A DNA stretch of 64,000 bases. Source: Dysidea avara. Taxonomy: Eukaryota > Porifera > Demospongiae > Dictyoceratida > Dysideidae. The translations under genes and the position numbers were made by a program. Under the pieces are notes generated by a model that made no database searches, was not told the origin of the DNA, and saw only the letters and a program-made list of their open reading frames with translations. The DNA is taken from assembly GCF_963678975.1 (NCBI RefSeq), contig NC_089274.1, forward strand, positions 48,204,075 through 48,268,074. The letters run 5' to 3'. Positions 25,901-36,200 of the stretch are shown here, piece after piece. The stretch's first letter is position 1. Each line of letters begins with the position of its first letter.

Positions 25901-26215
25901 CTGCAGAGAGTTCAGCTACAAAAAAATCACCCTGTAGAGAGTTCAGCTAGACGAAGTCACCTTATAGAGAGTTCAGCTACAAAGAAACCATCATGTAGAG
26001 AGTTCGGCTACAAAGACACCACCATGTAGAGAGTTTAGCTGCAAACAAATCACCTGTAGAGAGTTCAGCTAGAAACAAAATACCCTGTAGAGAGACCAGC
26101 TAGAAGAGGTTACCTTGTAGAGAGTTCAGCTACAAAGAAACCATCCTGTATATAGTTCAGCTACATTTCAAGTCACCCAGTAGAGAGATCAGCTGCAAAA
26201 AAATATCCTGTGGGG
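22985..26215 (-). repeat. 31-bp minisatellite array, copy B
   Basis: About 100 tandem units run in the opposite orientation to copies A and C, seen on the plus strand as ACAAATCACCCTGTAGAGAG followed by TTCAGCTACAA or ATCAGCTACAA. Subfamilies alternate (AGAAACTAGACACAATGTAAGG, ACAAAGAAACCA), giving higher-order patterns of a few units. No coding frame. Confidence 0.95.
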
Positions 26216-26414
26216 AATAATGGGCATGTAATAAATATATGTATATAATTTGTATAATTACTAATAAAATCAAAAATAATTGAAGTACTAAAATTCTTCT
26301 TTAAGTTCTTTTCTTCTTCCAGTAGTAAAGGAAAAAAAACACATGGGTTAAAAAAGCCCCAAAGCCAGCCATAGGCCGGCTTTGCAGTATACAAATACAA
26401 AAAGAAGTGATATC

Positions 26415-26733
26415 TAATCAAAAACAGCCAAGCTGTAAAAAAAGGTGCGGCCCCCAAAAAGGCCATGGTGAAAAAAGATGTGAAATCCAAGGTGGCGGCC
26501 AATAAATGGCTGTGATGGTAGGTTAATGGTTACATTTTAATAACGACAATTCAGGTGAATTTTGTGCCGCTTGGTCTTGGCACCAAATTCACCTGAATTG
26601 TTGTTATTAAATGTAACCATTAACCTACCATCACAGCCATTTATTGGCCGCCACCTTGGATTTCACATCTTTTTTCACCATGGCCTTTTTGGGGGCCGCA
26701 CCTTTTTTACAGCTTGGCTGTTTTTGATTAGAT
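26415..26733. repeat. Near-perfect palindrome forming the head of composite copy B
   Basis: Two arms of about 150 bp surround a loop of about 14 bp near 26568-26581. The arms pass through AACAGCCAAGCTGTAAAAAA, a GGTGGCGGCC block and ACAATTCAGGTGAATTTTG. The same palindrome heads copy C (49693-50030), so it belongs to the element. The receptor reading frame of the upstream half-gene runs on into the right arm and stops there. Confidence 0.9.
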
Positions 26734-28090
26734 ATCAATACAACAACCCACATTTCAGCCAACAGTGCTTTCATTGGGAAGATATCTAATGGAGGATTTT
26801 CTACTGACCAAAGAAGGGCACTTTCATTAAGAGACAAAATACCCAGTTGTGAACTATCATTTGAGGGAGAGTAGAGACCAATTCTCTTGAGTGTTCCGTT
26901 TTGTACTTGTTGAATTGCTATTGCAAGAAATTCTCGTTTGCGAGTTTTATCAAATGAAACATTCCCTGAAGCACCAGCAAAGTTGATTCCAGCTAATTCT
27001 TTTATTATTGTTCCAGAAATATTAGAATTTCCTAATGTGAAGTCAGCTAAACTGGAATTGTTGTTATGTAATTTTTCCTCAGCTTTGTGCAGAGCCAGAC
27101 CCAATGCCCACATGGCATCATAGGTAAATGTAGACCAATAATTGTTCACACTATAAACTTCATGTCCCTTGTCATCAGCGTACTTCTTGGATTCCTCAAC
27201 ATAAGATTTGTAATATTGTTCAAATGTTTTGTTAGTAACATCAAAAACACCATCACTAGTAGAGTTACATTGGTGGCCCAAATAAATAATACCTTCTGTG
27301 GCTTGTCTCATTTCCTCAGTTGTACAGTTAGGGCTAGATAACTGATCATATGTTCCTAAGTCAATCAGCATCCAAATGATTTGTGGATAAACAAGGTTAT
27401 GATGGTATAAAATACACAACAAGTCACTTATCAGAGACTCCTGTAATCCATATATCATGCCAACTCGCATGCCACTTGTACGAATTTCATCTACAAGCTG
27501 TGCCTTCTCAAATCCTTTATTTCTGATGATTTGTTGGTAAGGCTCTCCAGTGTACACCTCTTCTGCTCCAATAATGTGTTGCTGTATGCCAGTCCGTAAT
27601 GTAGTGATGCTGTGGTCTATCCACACTTCATCATCACCACCTATTTCAGTGTTGTGTATACCATAACGTTTCCAGTTAAACTTCTGCATTAGACTTATTC
27701 TAGCTCCTTCAATAAATTCATCAGTTGGTATTGTCCGATAGAAGTAAGGAAACGAATCCGTGAATGACAAAAAAGGAGAAGTTGATGCAAAGGACACTTG
27801 TGGAGTGAGGACTTCCTCTCTCCCAGCAGTGGAGGCGATGGGGATGGTAGAGCTAGAACAACCAGCTCCTAGAATGGTCACTGGTTGATGTTCACTGTGC
27901 AGGGCATTCCTCACGAACTCGTGGACTCCACGATCACGGTCACAACCTGAGTTAGCTTCTACCAACTCCAACGCATATCCAGGTAAAATACTATCATTTC
28001 TGTTTATCTCGTCTCTGGCCAACCTCGCAGCTGGTATGACATATTCTCCATCCCAGTCTGATCCTCGATAAGAGAACAACCCAAGTACTC
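26734..28090 (-). pseudogene. GABA-B-receptor-like gene, unit 1: 5' part (ligand-binding domain)
   Basis: On the minus strand this encodes most of the extracellular Venus-flytrap domain, from VLGLFSYRG to the start of the first helix (EMWVVVL), about 450 residues with no internal stop. Hallmarks are DEINRNDSILP, SGCDRDRG, GCSSSTIPIA and TYDAMWALGLALHKA. The signal peptide and start codon are gone: homology ends at 28090, where a GGAAC-rich inverted-repeat element begins. At the other end the frame reads across the composite element boundary and adds about 34 foreign residues (to 26631) before stopping, so any product would be a ligand-binding domain without the seven helices. Close in sequence to the unit 3 gene, with which it shares VSFASTSP and the same mid-domain loop. 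Confidence 0.92.
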
Positions 28091-28234
28091 AGTGGTGGGG
28101 ACTATTCTACGGAACGGAACGGAACGGAACGATGGACTAAACCACAGAACGGAACGCTTTCTCAAATTGAAGCTTGCAACATACCATTGCTGAAACTTCC
28201 CTTATAAGTTAGCAGTGGCATCTCCAGTGGGTGG

Positions 28235-28507
28235 TTAAACCAAGAGTTTATAATATACAGTATTAAGGAAGAGTGTCAAACTGCCAATATAGCCTGTATA
28301 AACACACTGGGTAAAATTAGACTTTTGAAAGTTTTGATCCAATTGACACGTTTACTGGTGGAAGGCAAGTGTTGATATGTGTTGAGATGGTGAAACCTTT
28401 GTACAAACCAAGGTGTTGATATTCTATCTTACCCAGTGTATGTGTTGGAATGTACTCCTGTTGGACACTCTCTCTTACTACTTTATATTATGAACTCTTG
28501 GTTAAAC
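28235..28507. mobile_element. Foldback MITE-like repeat
   Basis: AACCAAGAGTTTATAATATA on the left pairs with the complement at about 28478-28507. GAGAGTGTC and ACACACTGGGTAA or their complements lie on both arms. A related copy is at 29551-29801. Confidence 0.6.
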
Positions 28508-29550
28508 ATAAGATAAAAAAGAATTAACGGATCGATTGTGGGTTTTTGTTGGTTGTCATTAGTAACGAAGTATTATTGTGGGATGAGCTGTATCAGTGAT
28601 GTTCATCCATACGGAAGGAAACTTTATGTGAGCTGTTTTTCTTATTTAGACTTTAGAAAACAGTCTGGGCTGGTCTTTCAAGTCATAAGTCAGTGTATAA
28701 ATAAAGCAAGCAGGAAGATACTGGTAACAGGAAAGAACCAGCTGAATTAAAACTTGAAGAATTTTGTGCAGTGTGTGAGGAGCAAATATTTTGGCAGACC
28801 GCAAGGAGGGTATATTCTGCAAACATCACTGAAGTGTATGCATGGAGTTATTTATATATTAACAGCTGGTGCAGTGGACTAATGCCATATTCAATAGTGA
28901 GCTGATATTATCTGTTGCACAATTCAAGGATGTGTCTGACTGTTAGCCTAGAATCAGGCTAAATGCCAAAACTCCAAGATCAGCCAAATCTCTATTATAA
29001 GCCGCATGTGAAACCATGCCCGTAGCCACCAGGCAAACGTGATTTGGACCAGGATGTGTGTGTAATTTCAATGTACCTAGTCAGACCTGAAATGGAACAC
29101 TCACATTAATTACATACCACCTAAGAATCCTAGGATTTCTTAAGTGTAACATTTCACATGCTTCACTTCAAACAAAACAGGTTAAATTTGTTCGTCTATT
29201 TTCAAGTGATTCCCAGTCCAGCTGGTCCATGAAATTACAATGGGATCACATGTATTTGTTACAGTGCGGGCTGTCCTGTGTTGGATCTACTCTAGAGTTG
29301 AAATTTAAGTGGAGGACAAATGAAATAGTAATGCTAGATTATTTATGTATACAAATTTTTCATAATGAAATTGATATCCCATTTTAATTTGTACTTCCAC
29401 TTTGCAACATATTCAAGAACAAGAAGCTACCACACTTAATCTCCAACCACTGTCATTAATCAACCAAGATCTCACTAGTCTGTAATTCACCTTACTGTAG
29501 TGATTTTATTGATTCATCTGTATGTTTTCTTCATTTTCCTTTGAAGTTGT

Positions 29551-29801
29551 ATCAAGAGTTCATAATAAGGTGGAGAGTGTCTAACTTGAATGCATTCACC
29601 AAACATCCTGTTTAAAGTAACACCTCGGCCTTATTTCAGAACAAAGGCTTTACCTTCTTCAGCAACACTAATCAACAGTTTTCTATCCCCCAGTAAAGGT
29701 GTTGATTTGATGAAAGGTGAACTTTACGCAGGGTGTTTGCACAGGCCATACTGAGAGTTAGACACTCTCCCCCATACAAATCAGTATTACGAACTCTTGG
29801 T
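29551..29801. mobile_element. Foldback MITE-like repeat, second copy
   Basis: CAAGAGTTCATAAT at the left pairs with GAACTCTTGG at the right. GAGAGTGTCTAACT is paired with AGTTAGACACTCTC. It is the same family as 28235-28507. Confidence 0.6.
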
Positions 29802-30119
29802 TGTACAGTATAGGTAAACAAAGATAAGTTTCTCTCCCATCTTATTCTAGGATTTCTATTGACAAGGAAAATTCAATTATTTGTATACAGGCTCAAAATT
29901 GAGAAAATATAAAGGCTGAATAAAGTCATGATTACCTAAACAATCACTTAATTAATGTTTTATAATTATCCTATTCCATTTTCCTGTAGGTTCCACTGAT
30001 AAAATGCAATTTCAGCAATGATAGCAGCTAGCCAAGCTGCAAGTTGATTCAGAAAGCATTCCATTCTGTAAAATAGACCCCATCCGGAATTCAACTCAGT
30101 ACTCAGGCTGAGATATCTG

Positions 30120-30205
30120 ACAATAGTCCATTACTCTGTTAATGAATCATTGATGTTAGGTTAGGTAGCTAACATCAATGATTCATTAATGTTACCTCAA
30201 TGATT
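30120..30205. repeat. Hairpin of AATGAATCATTGATG
   Basis: AATGAATCATTGATGTTA and its complement flank an 11-base loop (about 30138-30184). A third partial copy follows. Role unknown. Confidence 0.5.
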
Positions 30206-30353
30206 CATTGATTACCTGCTGGAAGTGCCACTGATAACTTGTACAGCAATGGTAAGCTGCAAGCTTCAATCTGAGAAAGCATTCCGTTCCGCAGTTTAGT
30301 CCATCGTTCCGTTCCGTTCCGTTCCGTAGAATAGACCCCACCCAATAATATCG

Positions 30354-32663
30354 ATGGTAGGTGGCAACAGAATGCTTAGCATAAAATCCGCGTACAACTA
30401 CCAAGTAGTTACAGGAATCATTGCATTGTTGTGGTCTACAGGCTCAAGTACAGGAGAGCATAACGAGAGTAAAGGGCCCGCGATATTACGAGTACTGGGA
30501 TTGTTCTCCTATCGAGGATCAGACTGGGATGGAGAATATGTCATACCTGCTGCGAGGTTGGCTAGAGACGAGATAAACAGAAATGACAGTATTTTACCTG
30601 AATATGTGTTGGAGTTGATAGAAGCTAACTCAGGTTGTGATCGTGATCGTGGAGTCCGCGAGTTCGTGAGGAATGCCCTGCACAGCACACATCAACCAGT
30701 GGCCATAATAGGCACCGGCTGTTCTAGTTCTACCATCCCCATTGCTTCTGTTGCTGGAAGAGGAGATATTGCGCTTCCTCAAATATCCTACGGAGCAGCA
30801 TCTCCTTTTTTATCATTCACAGATTCGTTTCCATACTTCTACAGGACAGTACCAACTGATGAATATATTGAAGGAGCTAGAATAAGTCTCATGCGGAAGT
30901 TTAACTGGAAACGTTATGGTATACACAACACTGCATTTGGTGGTGATAATGTAGTTTGGATAGACCACAGCATCACTGCATTACGAGCTGGTATTGAACA
31001 GCACATTACGGGAGCAGAAGAGGTGTACACTGGAGAGCCTTACCAGCAGGACTCACGTACCACTGGAAACAGTGCATTGGAGAATGCTCAGTTAGTGAAT
31101 GATATTTATACAAGTGGCATGCGAGTTGGTATGATATATGGATTACAGGAGTCTCTGATAAGTGACTTGTTGTGTATTTTATACCGTCATAACCTTGTTT
31201 ATCCACAAATCATTTGGATGCTGATTGACTTAGGAACATATGATCAGTTATCTAGTCCTGACTGTGCAACTGAGGAAATGAGACAAGCCACAGAAGGTAT
31301 TATCTATTTGGGCCACCAATATAACTCTACTAGCGATGGTGTTTTTGATGTTACTAACAAAACATTTGAACAATATTACAAATCTTATATTAGTGAGTCT
31401 AGGAAGTATGCTATTGAAAGGGAACATAATGATAGTAATATTGGAAACATTTGGTCTACGTTTACTTACGACGCCATGTGGGCATTAGGTCTGGCTCTGC
31501 ACAAAGCTGAGGAAAAATTACATAACAACAATTCCGGTTTAGCCGACTTCACATTAGGAAATTCTAATATTTCTGAAGCAATAATAGAAGAATTAGCTGG
31601 AATTAACTTTGCTGGTGCTTCAGGGAATGTTTCATTTGATAAAACTCACAAACGAGAATTTCTTGCAATAGCAATTCAACAAGTACAAAACGGAACACTC
31701 AAAAAAATTGGTCTCTACTCTCCTTCAAATAATAGTTCACAACTGGGTAATTTGTCTCTTCTGAATGAAAGCACCTTTCTATGGTCTGTAGAAAATCCTC
31801 CAGCAGATAGCTTCCCTATCAAAACATTGTTAGCTGAAACTTGGGTTGTGGTACTGATGTACCTACTACTAACAGTGGGTATTCTATGGAATAATTTCTT
31901 CTTACTGATCAACTTTCATTACCAAAACTTTTATTCAATCAAATCATCAAGTGCTCGACTAAATCACTTGATGTTTGCTGGAAATAACTTGTTACTGTTA
32001 GGTGGAATTATGGTGGTCATCAAGGTGACAGATGAATATGAAGCAGTTGTGTTTGGTACACTATGCCAGTCCACATGGTGGTTATTTGATCTTGGACTGT
32101 TACTAGTTCTTATCATCACATTACTGAAAAGTTGGAGGATCTATAGAATATTCAACAGCTTTGAGCCAGGAAATTTTCTCAGTGACAACACATTTATTGC
32201 CATTACAACTGGTTGTATTATCATCAATACAATTTATCGCTCGGTATTTGTTATGGTTAACAATACAAACTTTGTAAGAGTAAAGATCTTATCATCAGAA
32301 AGTTTTGTACGACAGAAGATCATGTACTGTCAGCCATCCAACTGGTGGGGTATCCTTTATCTTCCACATCTTGTCATGATCATAATACTGTGTGTGCTTG
32401 CATTTGCCATCCGCAAAGTGCACAATAAACAATTCAATGATGCAAAGAACATTGCAGCATTTTTCTACGTCACAGCTCTAGTGGTCCCAATCTGTGCTGG
32501 TGTATCATATGCAGTGTCACCAGCAAATGATATATATGATAAGATATCTGTATCACTATTATTGAACTGTACTGCTATTTTATGTATTGTGTTTACGTGT
32601 CAGTTGACTTTGTTTGCACCCAAAATGATACCACTTTTTAAACATTTGTATGGTCACAGATAA
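30354..32663 (+). CDS. GABA-B-receptor-like metabotropic receptor, unit 2 (intact, 769 aa)
   Basis: Single-exon class C GPCR of the plasma membrane. Residues about 10-33 form a signal peptide. About 45-480 form a Venus-flytrap ligand-binding domain with DEINRNDSILP, SGCDRDRG, GCSSSTIPIA, ISYGAASP and TYDAMWALGLALHKA, all alignable by eye with GABA-B receptors. Seven helices follow at about 496-520, 536-558, 564-594, 612-635, 664-686, 699-721 and 732-755. The last helix ends LTLFAPKM, like the LFVPK motif of GABA-B receptors, and only about 14 tail residues follow, with no coiled coil. There is no cysteine-rich domain. Many N-glycosylation sequons lie in the ectodomain. The start at 30354 is the first ATG, but Met7 is also possible; the unit 3 protein suggests the original start lay nearer the signal peptide core. 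A GGAAC transposon ends 8 bases upstream, so its promoter is probably transposon-derived. The ligand is unknown. Confidence 0.95.
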   Translation: MVGGNRMLSIKSAYNYQVVTGIIALLWSTGSSTGEHNESKGPAILRVLGLFSYRGSDWDGEYVIPAARLARDEINRNDSILPEYVLELIEANSGCDRDRGVREFVRNALHSTHQPVAIIGTGCSSSTIPIASVAGRGDIALPQISYGAASPFLSFTDSFPYFYRTVPTDEYIEGARISLMRKFNWKRYGIHNTAFGGDNVVWIDHSITALRAGIEQHITGAEEVYTGEPYQQDSRTTGNSALENAQLVNDIYTSGMRVGMIYGLQESLISDLLCILYRHNLVYPQIIWMLIDLGTYDQLSSPDCATEEMRQATEGIIYLGHQYNSTSDGVFDVTNKTFEQYYKSYISESRKYAIEREHNDSNIGNIWSTFTYDAMWALGLALHKAEEKLHNNNSGLADFTLGNSNISEAIIEELAGINFAGASGNVSFDKTHKREFLAIAIQQVQNGTLKKIGLYSPSNNSSQLGNLSLLNESTFLWSVENPPADSFPIKTLLAETWVVVLMYLLLTVGILWNNFFLLINFHYQNFYSIKSSSARLNHLMFAGNNLLLLGGIMVVIKVTDEYEAVVFGTLCQSTWWLFDLGLLLVLIITLLKSWRIYRIFNSFEPGNFLSDNTFIAITTGCIIINTIYRSVFVMVNNTNFVRVKILSSESFVRQKIMYCQPSNWWGILYLPHLVMIIILCVLAFAIRKVHNKQFNDAKNIAAFFYVTALVVPICAGVSYAVSPANDIYDKISVSLLLNCTAILCIVFTCQLTLFAPKMIPLFKHLYGHR

Positions 32664-34245
32664 CATTATTGTACAGAATTTTTACGGCATCTTTTAACAC
32701 ATTTTTAAACTTGCATTTAACTTCTGCTGCTTACTGCTGTGCCACCCCTTCTGCCGGGTAGAGGGTGATATAGGTGCACACAAAATACGTATTGGTAAGA
32801 CCCTCACAAAGGCACATGTCATAGCTGCAGTGTGTACACAAACAAAACTGTCAGGGTATATTGGAGGTACATGTGATATAAATACAAGGTTTCTTGCTTT
32901 TGTAGGTTGTTTGTAATCTGTGCTTGTGTATCTTGTAGATATGGTTTGTTGTTTCATACACTTCAATATGAAATAGTTAATGGTGTTTGGCGGCTGAGTA
33001 TGTGGAGTTTAAACCAGACAATCAATGATGAAAATTTTGTCGAAGCTGTGTGATTACCCAGATCTACTATAAGAAGCCAAAACAACCATAAGAAGTTTAA
33101 AAAGCTTGAAAGTATGAGGATTGTTGAGGTTTCTTTCCTGAGTTCCCACATAATGTTATGGCTTTATTTTCATGTTGATTTGATCTATGCCAGAAGGTAT
33201 CCTCATTGGTGCTTTACATCATTATGAATTGTTGATGATTATCAAATCACCTACATAGCAGCAATCATACAACGTACAACTCACAGGTTTGTGTGTATAA
33301 AACTATCTAAATCACATGAGCCAGATAACTATTATCATGCAGTCATAATCTTTACCTTAAAATTCTGCTTAATAAAAAACTCCATGCATGATCCAGTGGT
33401 GGCTTTCAGGCTGGCAACACATTTATAGGCATGTATTACAGGAGCCACAACACATTATCCTTCCCAGTGTATGTGATATATAGCACCCTTTCTATCATCA
33501 CCACTAGATCACCAATCTAGGAAAGGTCCAGTATTGGTCTGTACTTAGTAGTTTAGAGCCACTGTGAAGCATTTTTGAGATCTCAGCACTCAAGTGGCTT
33601 TGTTGAGCTGAGCAGATCATGACCTTATACATAATGGTTACTTTCAGTAAAGGTAATAACTACCACCCACATGCACTATCTTGCAGCACAGCAAGTAAAC
33701 AAGGTATTATCAAGAGTATATAATGGGGAGGGCCCCATTATGTATTATGTAGAATATTAATGGTGTTGTTAAATTAAGTGTAGTCATAACAAGGCATAAG
33801 GAGGGGGGGGGGTTTCCTAAGGGTTTCAGTAAACCCTACTTTGTCCTGGTTTTCAGCAGGAACCTAGCTATCACATCAACAAGTTTGGCAGCACAAAAGA
33901 GAGTGAGTAATAACATTTACTACAACACAACAAGTACCATAACACTTACATTCATCTCTCAGAGAAGGATATACATAGGAGGTGTAAGGGATTTTTCAAG
34001 GTGGTTTCCAACAGCAACACTAAGTTACCAGCAGTAGGGATCTGGGGGACTTTACTTAATGGTCCATAACCCAACAAATTACTATATTTCATGGATGGAT
34101 TATTTTGACAGTTGATCATATTTGTATAGTCCCCTGGAACACAGCTGGGCCTACACATAGACATGAATCCACTGACAAAAATGAAATGACTTATAGAAAA
34201 AAAATTTATTTCTAAGTGTTTTGTCTTGTGCAGCAGTGTATTATC

Positions 34246-34842
34246 CAGTGGCTAGAAAAACTATTTTTTACAACTAGCCCAAACCTGAGACGGGGGGGAG
34301 TAGCAGTATTATAAACAAAATTTCTTTGTGTTTGAATTGCTTGTATTTTGTGTTCTATATATATTGTCAGTGAAGGAAATGATTGAAGGGATTTCAGAGG
34401 GCATATTTACCTAGTTGAAACACAATTGTGGCAAGATTCAATCTGGAAGCAATTTGAGATGACCTGGAACTAGGAAATAGCAAACAAACTTACAGTGACA
34501 TACAAGCGAATTCTTTAGATCAAAATAATTATTGATTTTTAAGGCAATTGTTTTATATCAATAGTGGACTGTGAAAATGACCATACCTCTAAGTTGCAAT
34601 TTTAGTGGACCCGGAAAAAGTGGAAAATTTTGAAAATGGTGATCTCAAGACTGGATCTTGAGGTACTTTTAGTGAAATCCCTGTAAACATGCACAGCACA
34701 TGTATGTACTCTTTGACTTTATATTCTTTTCTGTGGTGCAGCTTGCTGACTTTTACAACTAGCCAAATCACCATTTACAACTAGCCAAAAGTCATTTATA
34801 ACTAGCTTTTTGGCCACAACTAGTCCCTTTTGTTAGCCCCTG
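34246..34842. mobile_element. Probable hAT-like insertion, 597 bp
   Basis: It begins CAGTGGCTAGAAAAAC and ends GTTAGCCCCTG. The flanking octamers GTATTATC (34238-34245) and GTATGATA (34843-34850) agree at 6 of 8 bases. The block is absent from the corresponding places of units 1 and 3. It contains several ACAACTAGCC phrases near the right end. Confidence 0.55.
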
Positions 34843-35160
34843 GTATGATATAGAATTGATACAGGTGCATGGTATATATTTCCATGACAAAATCTGCAGA
34901 CTAACAGTAACTATTAGCTCATAGCTACTTAGTTTTGCATCAATCGTGCACATTTATAATGCTCATAGACAATTGCTGGTCTAAAAATATTCCATCGTCA
35001 ATGAAAAACCCTGAAATTTAACACTCCACATCATTACCACCAATAAAATTGTTCATATGATCTGTTTTGTTATTACTATTATTGTTAATGGTTATGGATA
35101 TATACAAATAGGATACACATGTAAAAATAAGTTCAGAGTATATAGGTGACTGCTCTATTA

Positions 35161-35857
35161 GTATAGTGGCGTAGCCCCCAAAATTGGCAATATTGTGCAC
35201 TTTTTCATAAAACCATGAAACTTTCCACATAAATAATACTCTTCATGACATGCATTTTTAGATATAGTGCCATCACTGAGTTTACCTTTGGTGACCTTTA
35301 TGGTCATTTTTGTACAGAAAATAGATCATTTTTGTCTTTAACTCCCTGAGGCAGTAATTAACTTGTTTAAAAATGGTACCAAACAAAATATCTTGCTGAT
35401 AGAAACAACTTGGTTTTTATTTGAGGTCAATTGGTGATTTCATTATATCATTTTTACTAACTGCAAAATCTGATAAATTTACCTGCCCTCGAGGTGTGAA
35501 TTACCTGTGGGCAGATAATAATTATTATGCATAAATTTATCAGATTTTGCAGCTAATAAAAATACTCATAACTTAAGAATGAAATCACCTATTGACTTCA
35601 AATAAAAACCAAGTTGTTTCTATCAGCAAGACCTTTGTTTGGTACCATGTTTTAAGAAGTTAATTACTGCCTCAGGGAGTTAAAGACATAAATGATCAAT
35701 TTTCTGTACAAAAATAGCTGTAAAGGTCAGCAAAGGTCAATTCAGTGATGGCACTATATCTAAAAATACAGTGTACATGTATTGAGGACTACTATTTATG
35801 TGGAAAGTTTCATAGTTTTATGAAAAAGTGCACGATTTTTTGGTTGTGCCGCTATAC
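35161..35857. mobile_element. Foldback element of about 700 bp with TA target duplication
   Basis: Arms of about 330 bp pair across a centre near 35500. Matching blocks include GTGCACTTTTTCATAAAAC, ACTCCCTGAGGCAGTAATTA and GAAACAACTTGGTTTTTATT. The ends are GTATAGTGGC and the complement of GTATAGCGGC, flanked by TA at 35159-35160 and 35858-35859. It sits inside a dispersed TCTATTAG motif. Mariner-type MITE is the likeliest class. Confidence 0.8.
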
Positions 35858-35984
35858 TACATCATTTTTTTTTTAAAACAGAGGGCTCTGTAGATCATTC
35901 CCTGAGAAATATATGTAAGTTTTGTGTTGTACTGTATGCTGTTACTCACTCAATTTTGTGCAGCCAAACTTGGTGTGCTAAAAG

Positions 35985-36070
35985 TAACACCTTTAAACAG
36001 GCTGTAGGACCAGGTGTCCTACAGACCTACAGCACTTGTGCTGTAAAGCCTTAATAAATAAATAAATAAA
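35985..36070 (+). repeat. Retroposon-like 3' tail
   Basis: GCTGTAAAGCCTTAATAAAT continues into a TAAA repeat and an A run, interrupting the unit 2 flank. It looks like the 3' end of a SINE or LINE insertion, but too little remains to classify it. Confidence 0.4.
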
Positions 36071-36200
36071 AAAAGCTTTGGAATCTAAATTTCAATGGGG
36101 GGTTTCCTATTTCCCTTGCTTTATAGAGGAGGTAAAGAACTTATCATTCAAACTGTGTCAGCATCTTCCCTTCAATTTTATTAGTTTGGTTAGTTGTATA

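Larger units (their letters stand above)
22001..26733 (-). mobile_element. Composite minisatellite element, copy B, inserted in receptor gene 1
   Basis: Read on the minus strand it runs: palindromic head (26415-26733), AT-rich unique part (about 26215-26414), 31-bp array (about 22985-26215), conserved 0.9 kb, and GC-rich hairpin end (22001-22060). Its boundaries are fixed by the receptor sequence on both sides: the intact paralogue is continuous here (about 44815-44830). I see no target duplication; the junctions are A/TCAAG on the left and GATTAGAT/ATCAA on the right, with perhaps 2 bases of difference from the paralogous site. It is near-identical to copy A in the shared part, suggesting recent spread. 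No replicase or transposase frame. Confidence 0.85.
28091..30345. mobile_element. Inverted-repeat element with GGAAC arrays between receptor genes 1 and 2
   Basis: The left end (28091 to about 28225) and right end (about 30205-30345) are inverted repeats of about 130 bp. Both carry GTGGGG, CTATTCTACGG, four GGAAC units (28111-28131, 30306-30326) and GATGGACTAAAC. A third, more diverged right-type end lies at about 29990-30085, so this may be two overlapping or tandem elements. The interior holds two related foldback MITEs (28235-28507, 29551-29801). No transposase frame and no target duplication found. It removes the 5' end of gene 1 and ends 8 bases before the start codon of gene 2. Confidence 0.7.

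Noticed and set aside
22000..26735. ATCAA as a 5-bp target duplication of composite copy B
   Set aside because: ATCAA occurs at both junctions, but on the left it belongs to the element end conserved in copies A and C, so it is not a duplicated host sequence.
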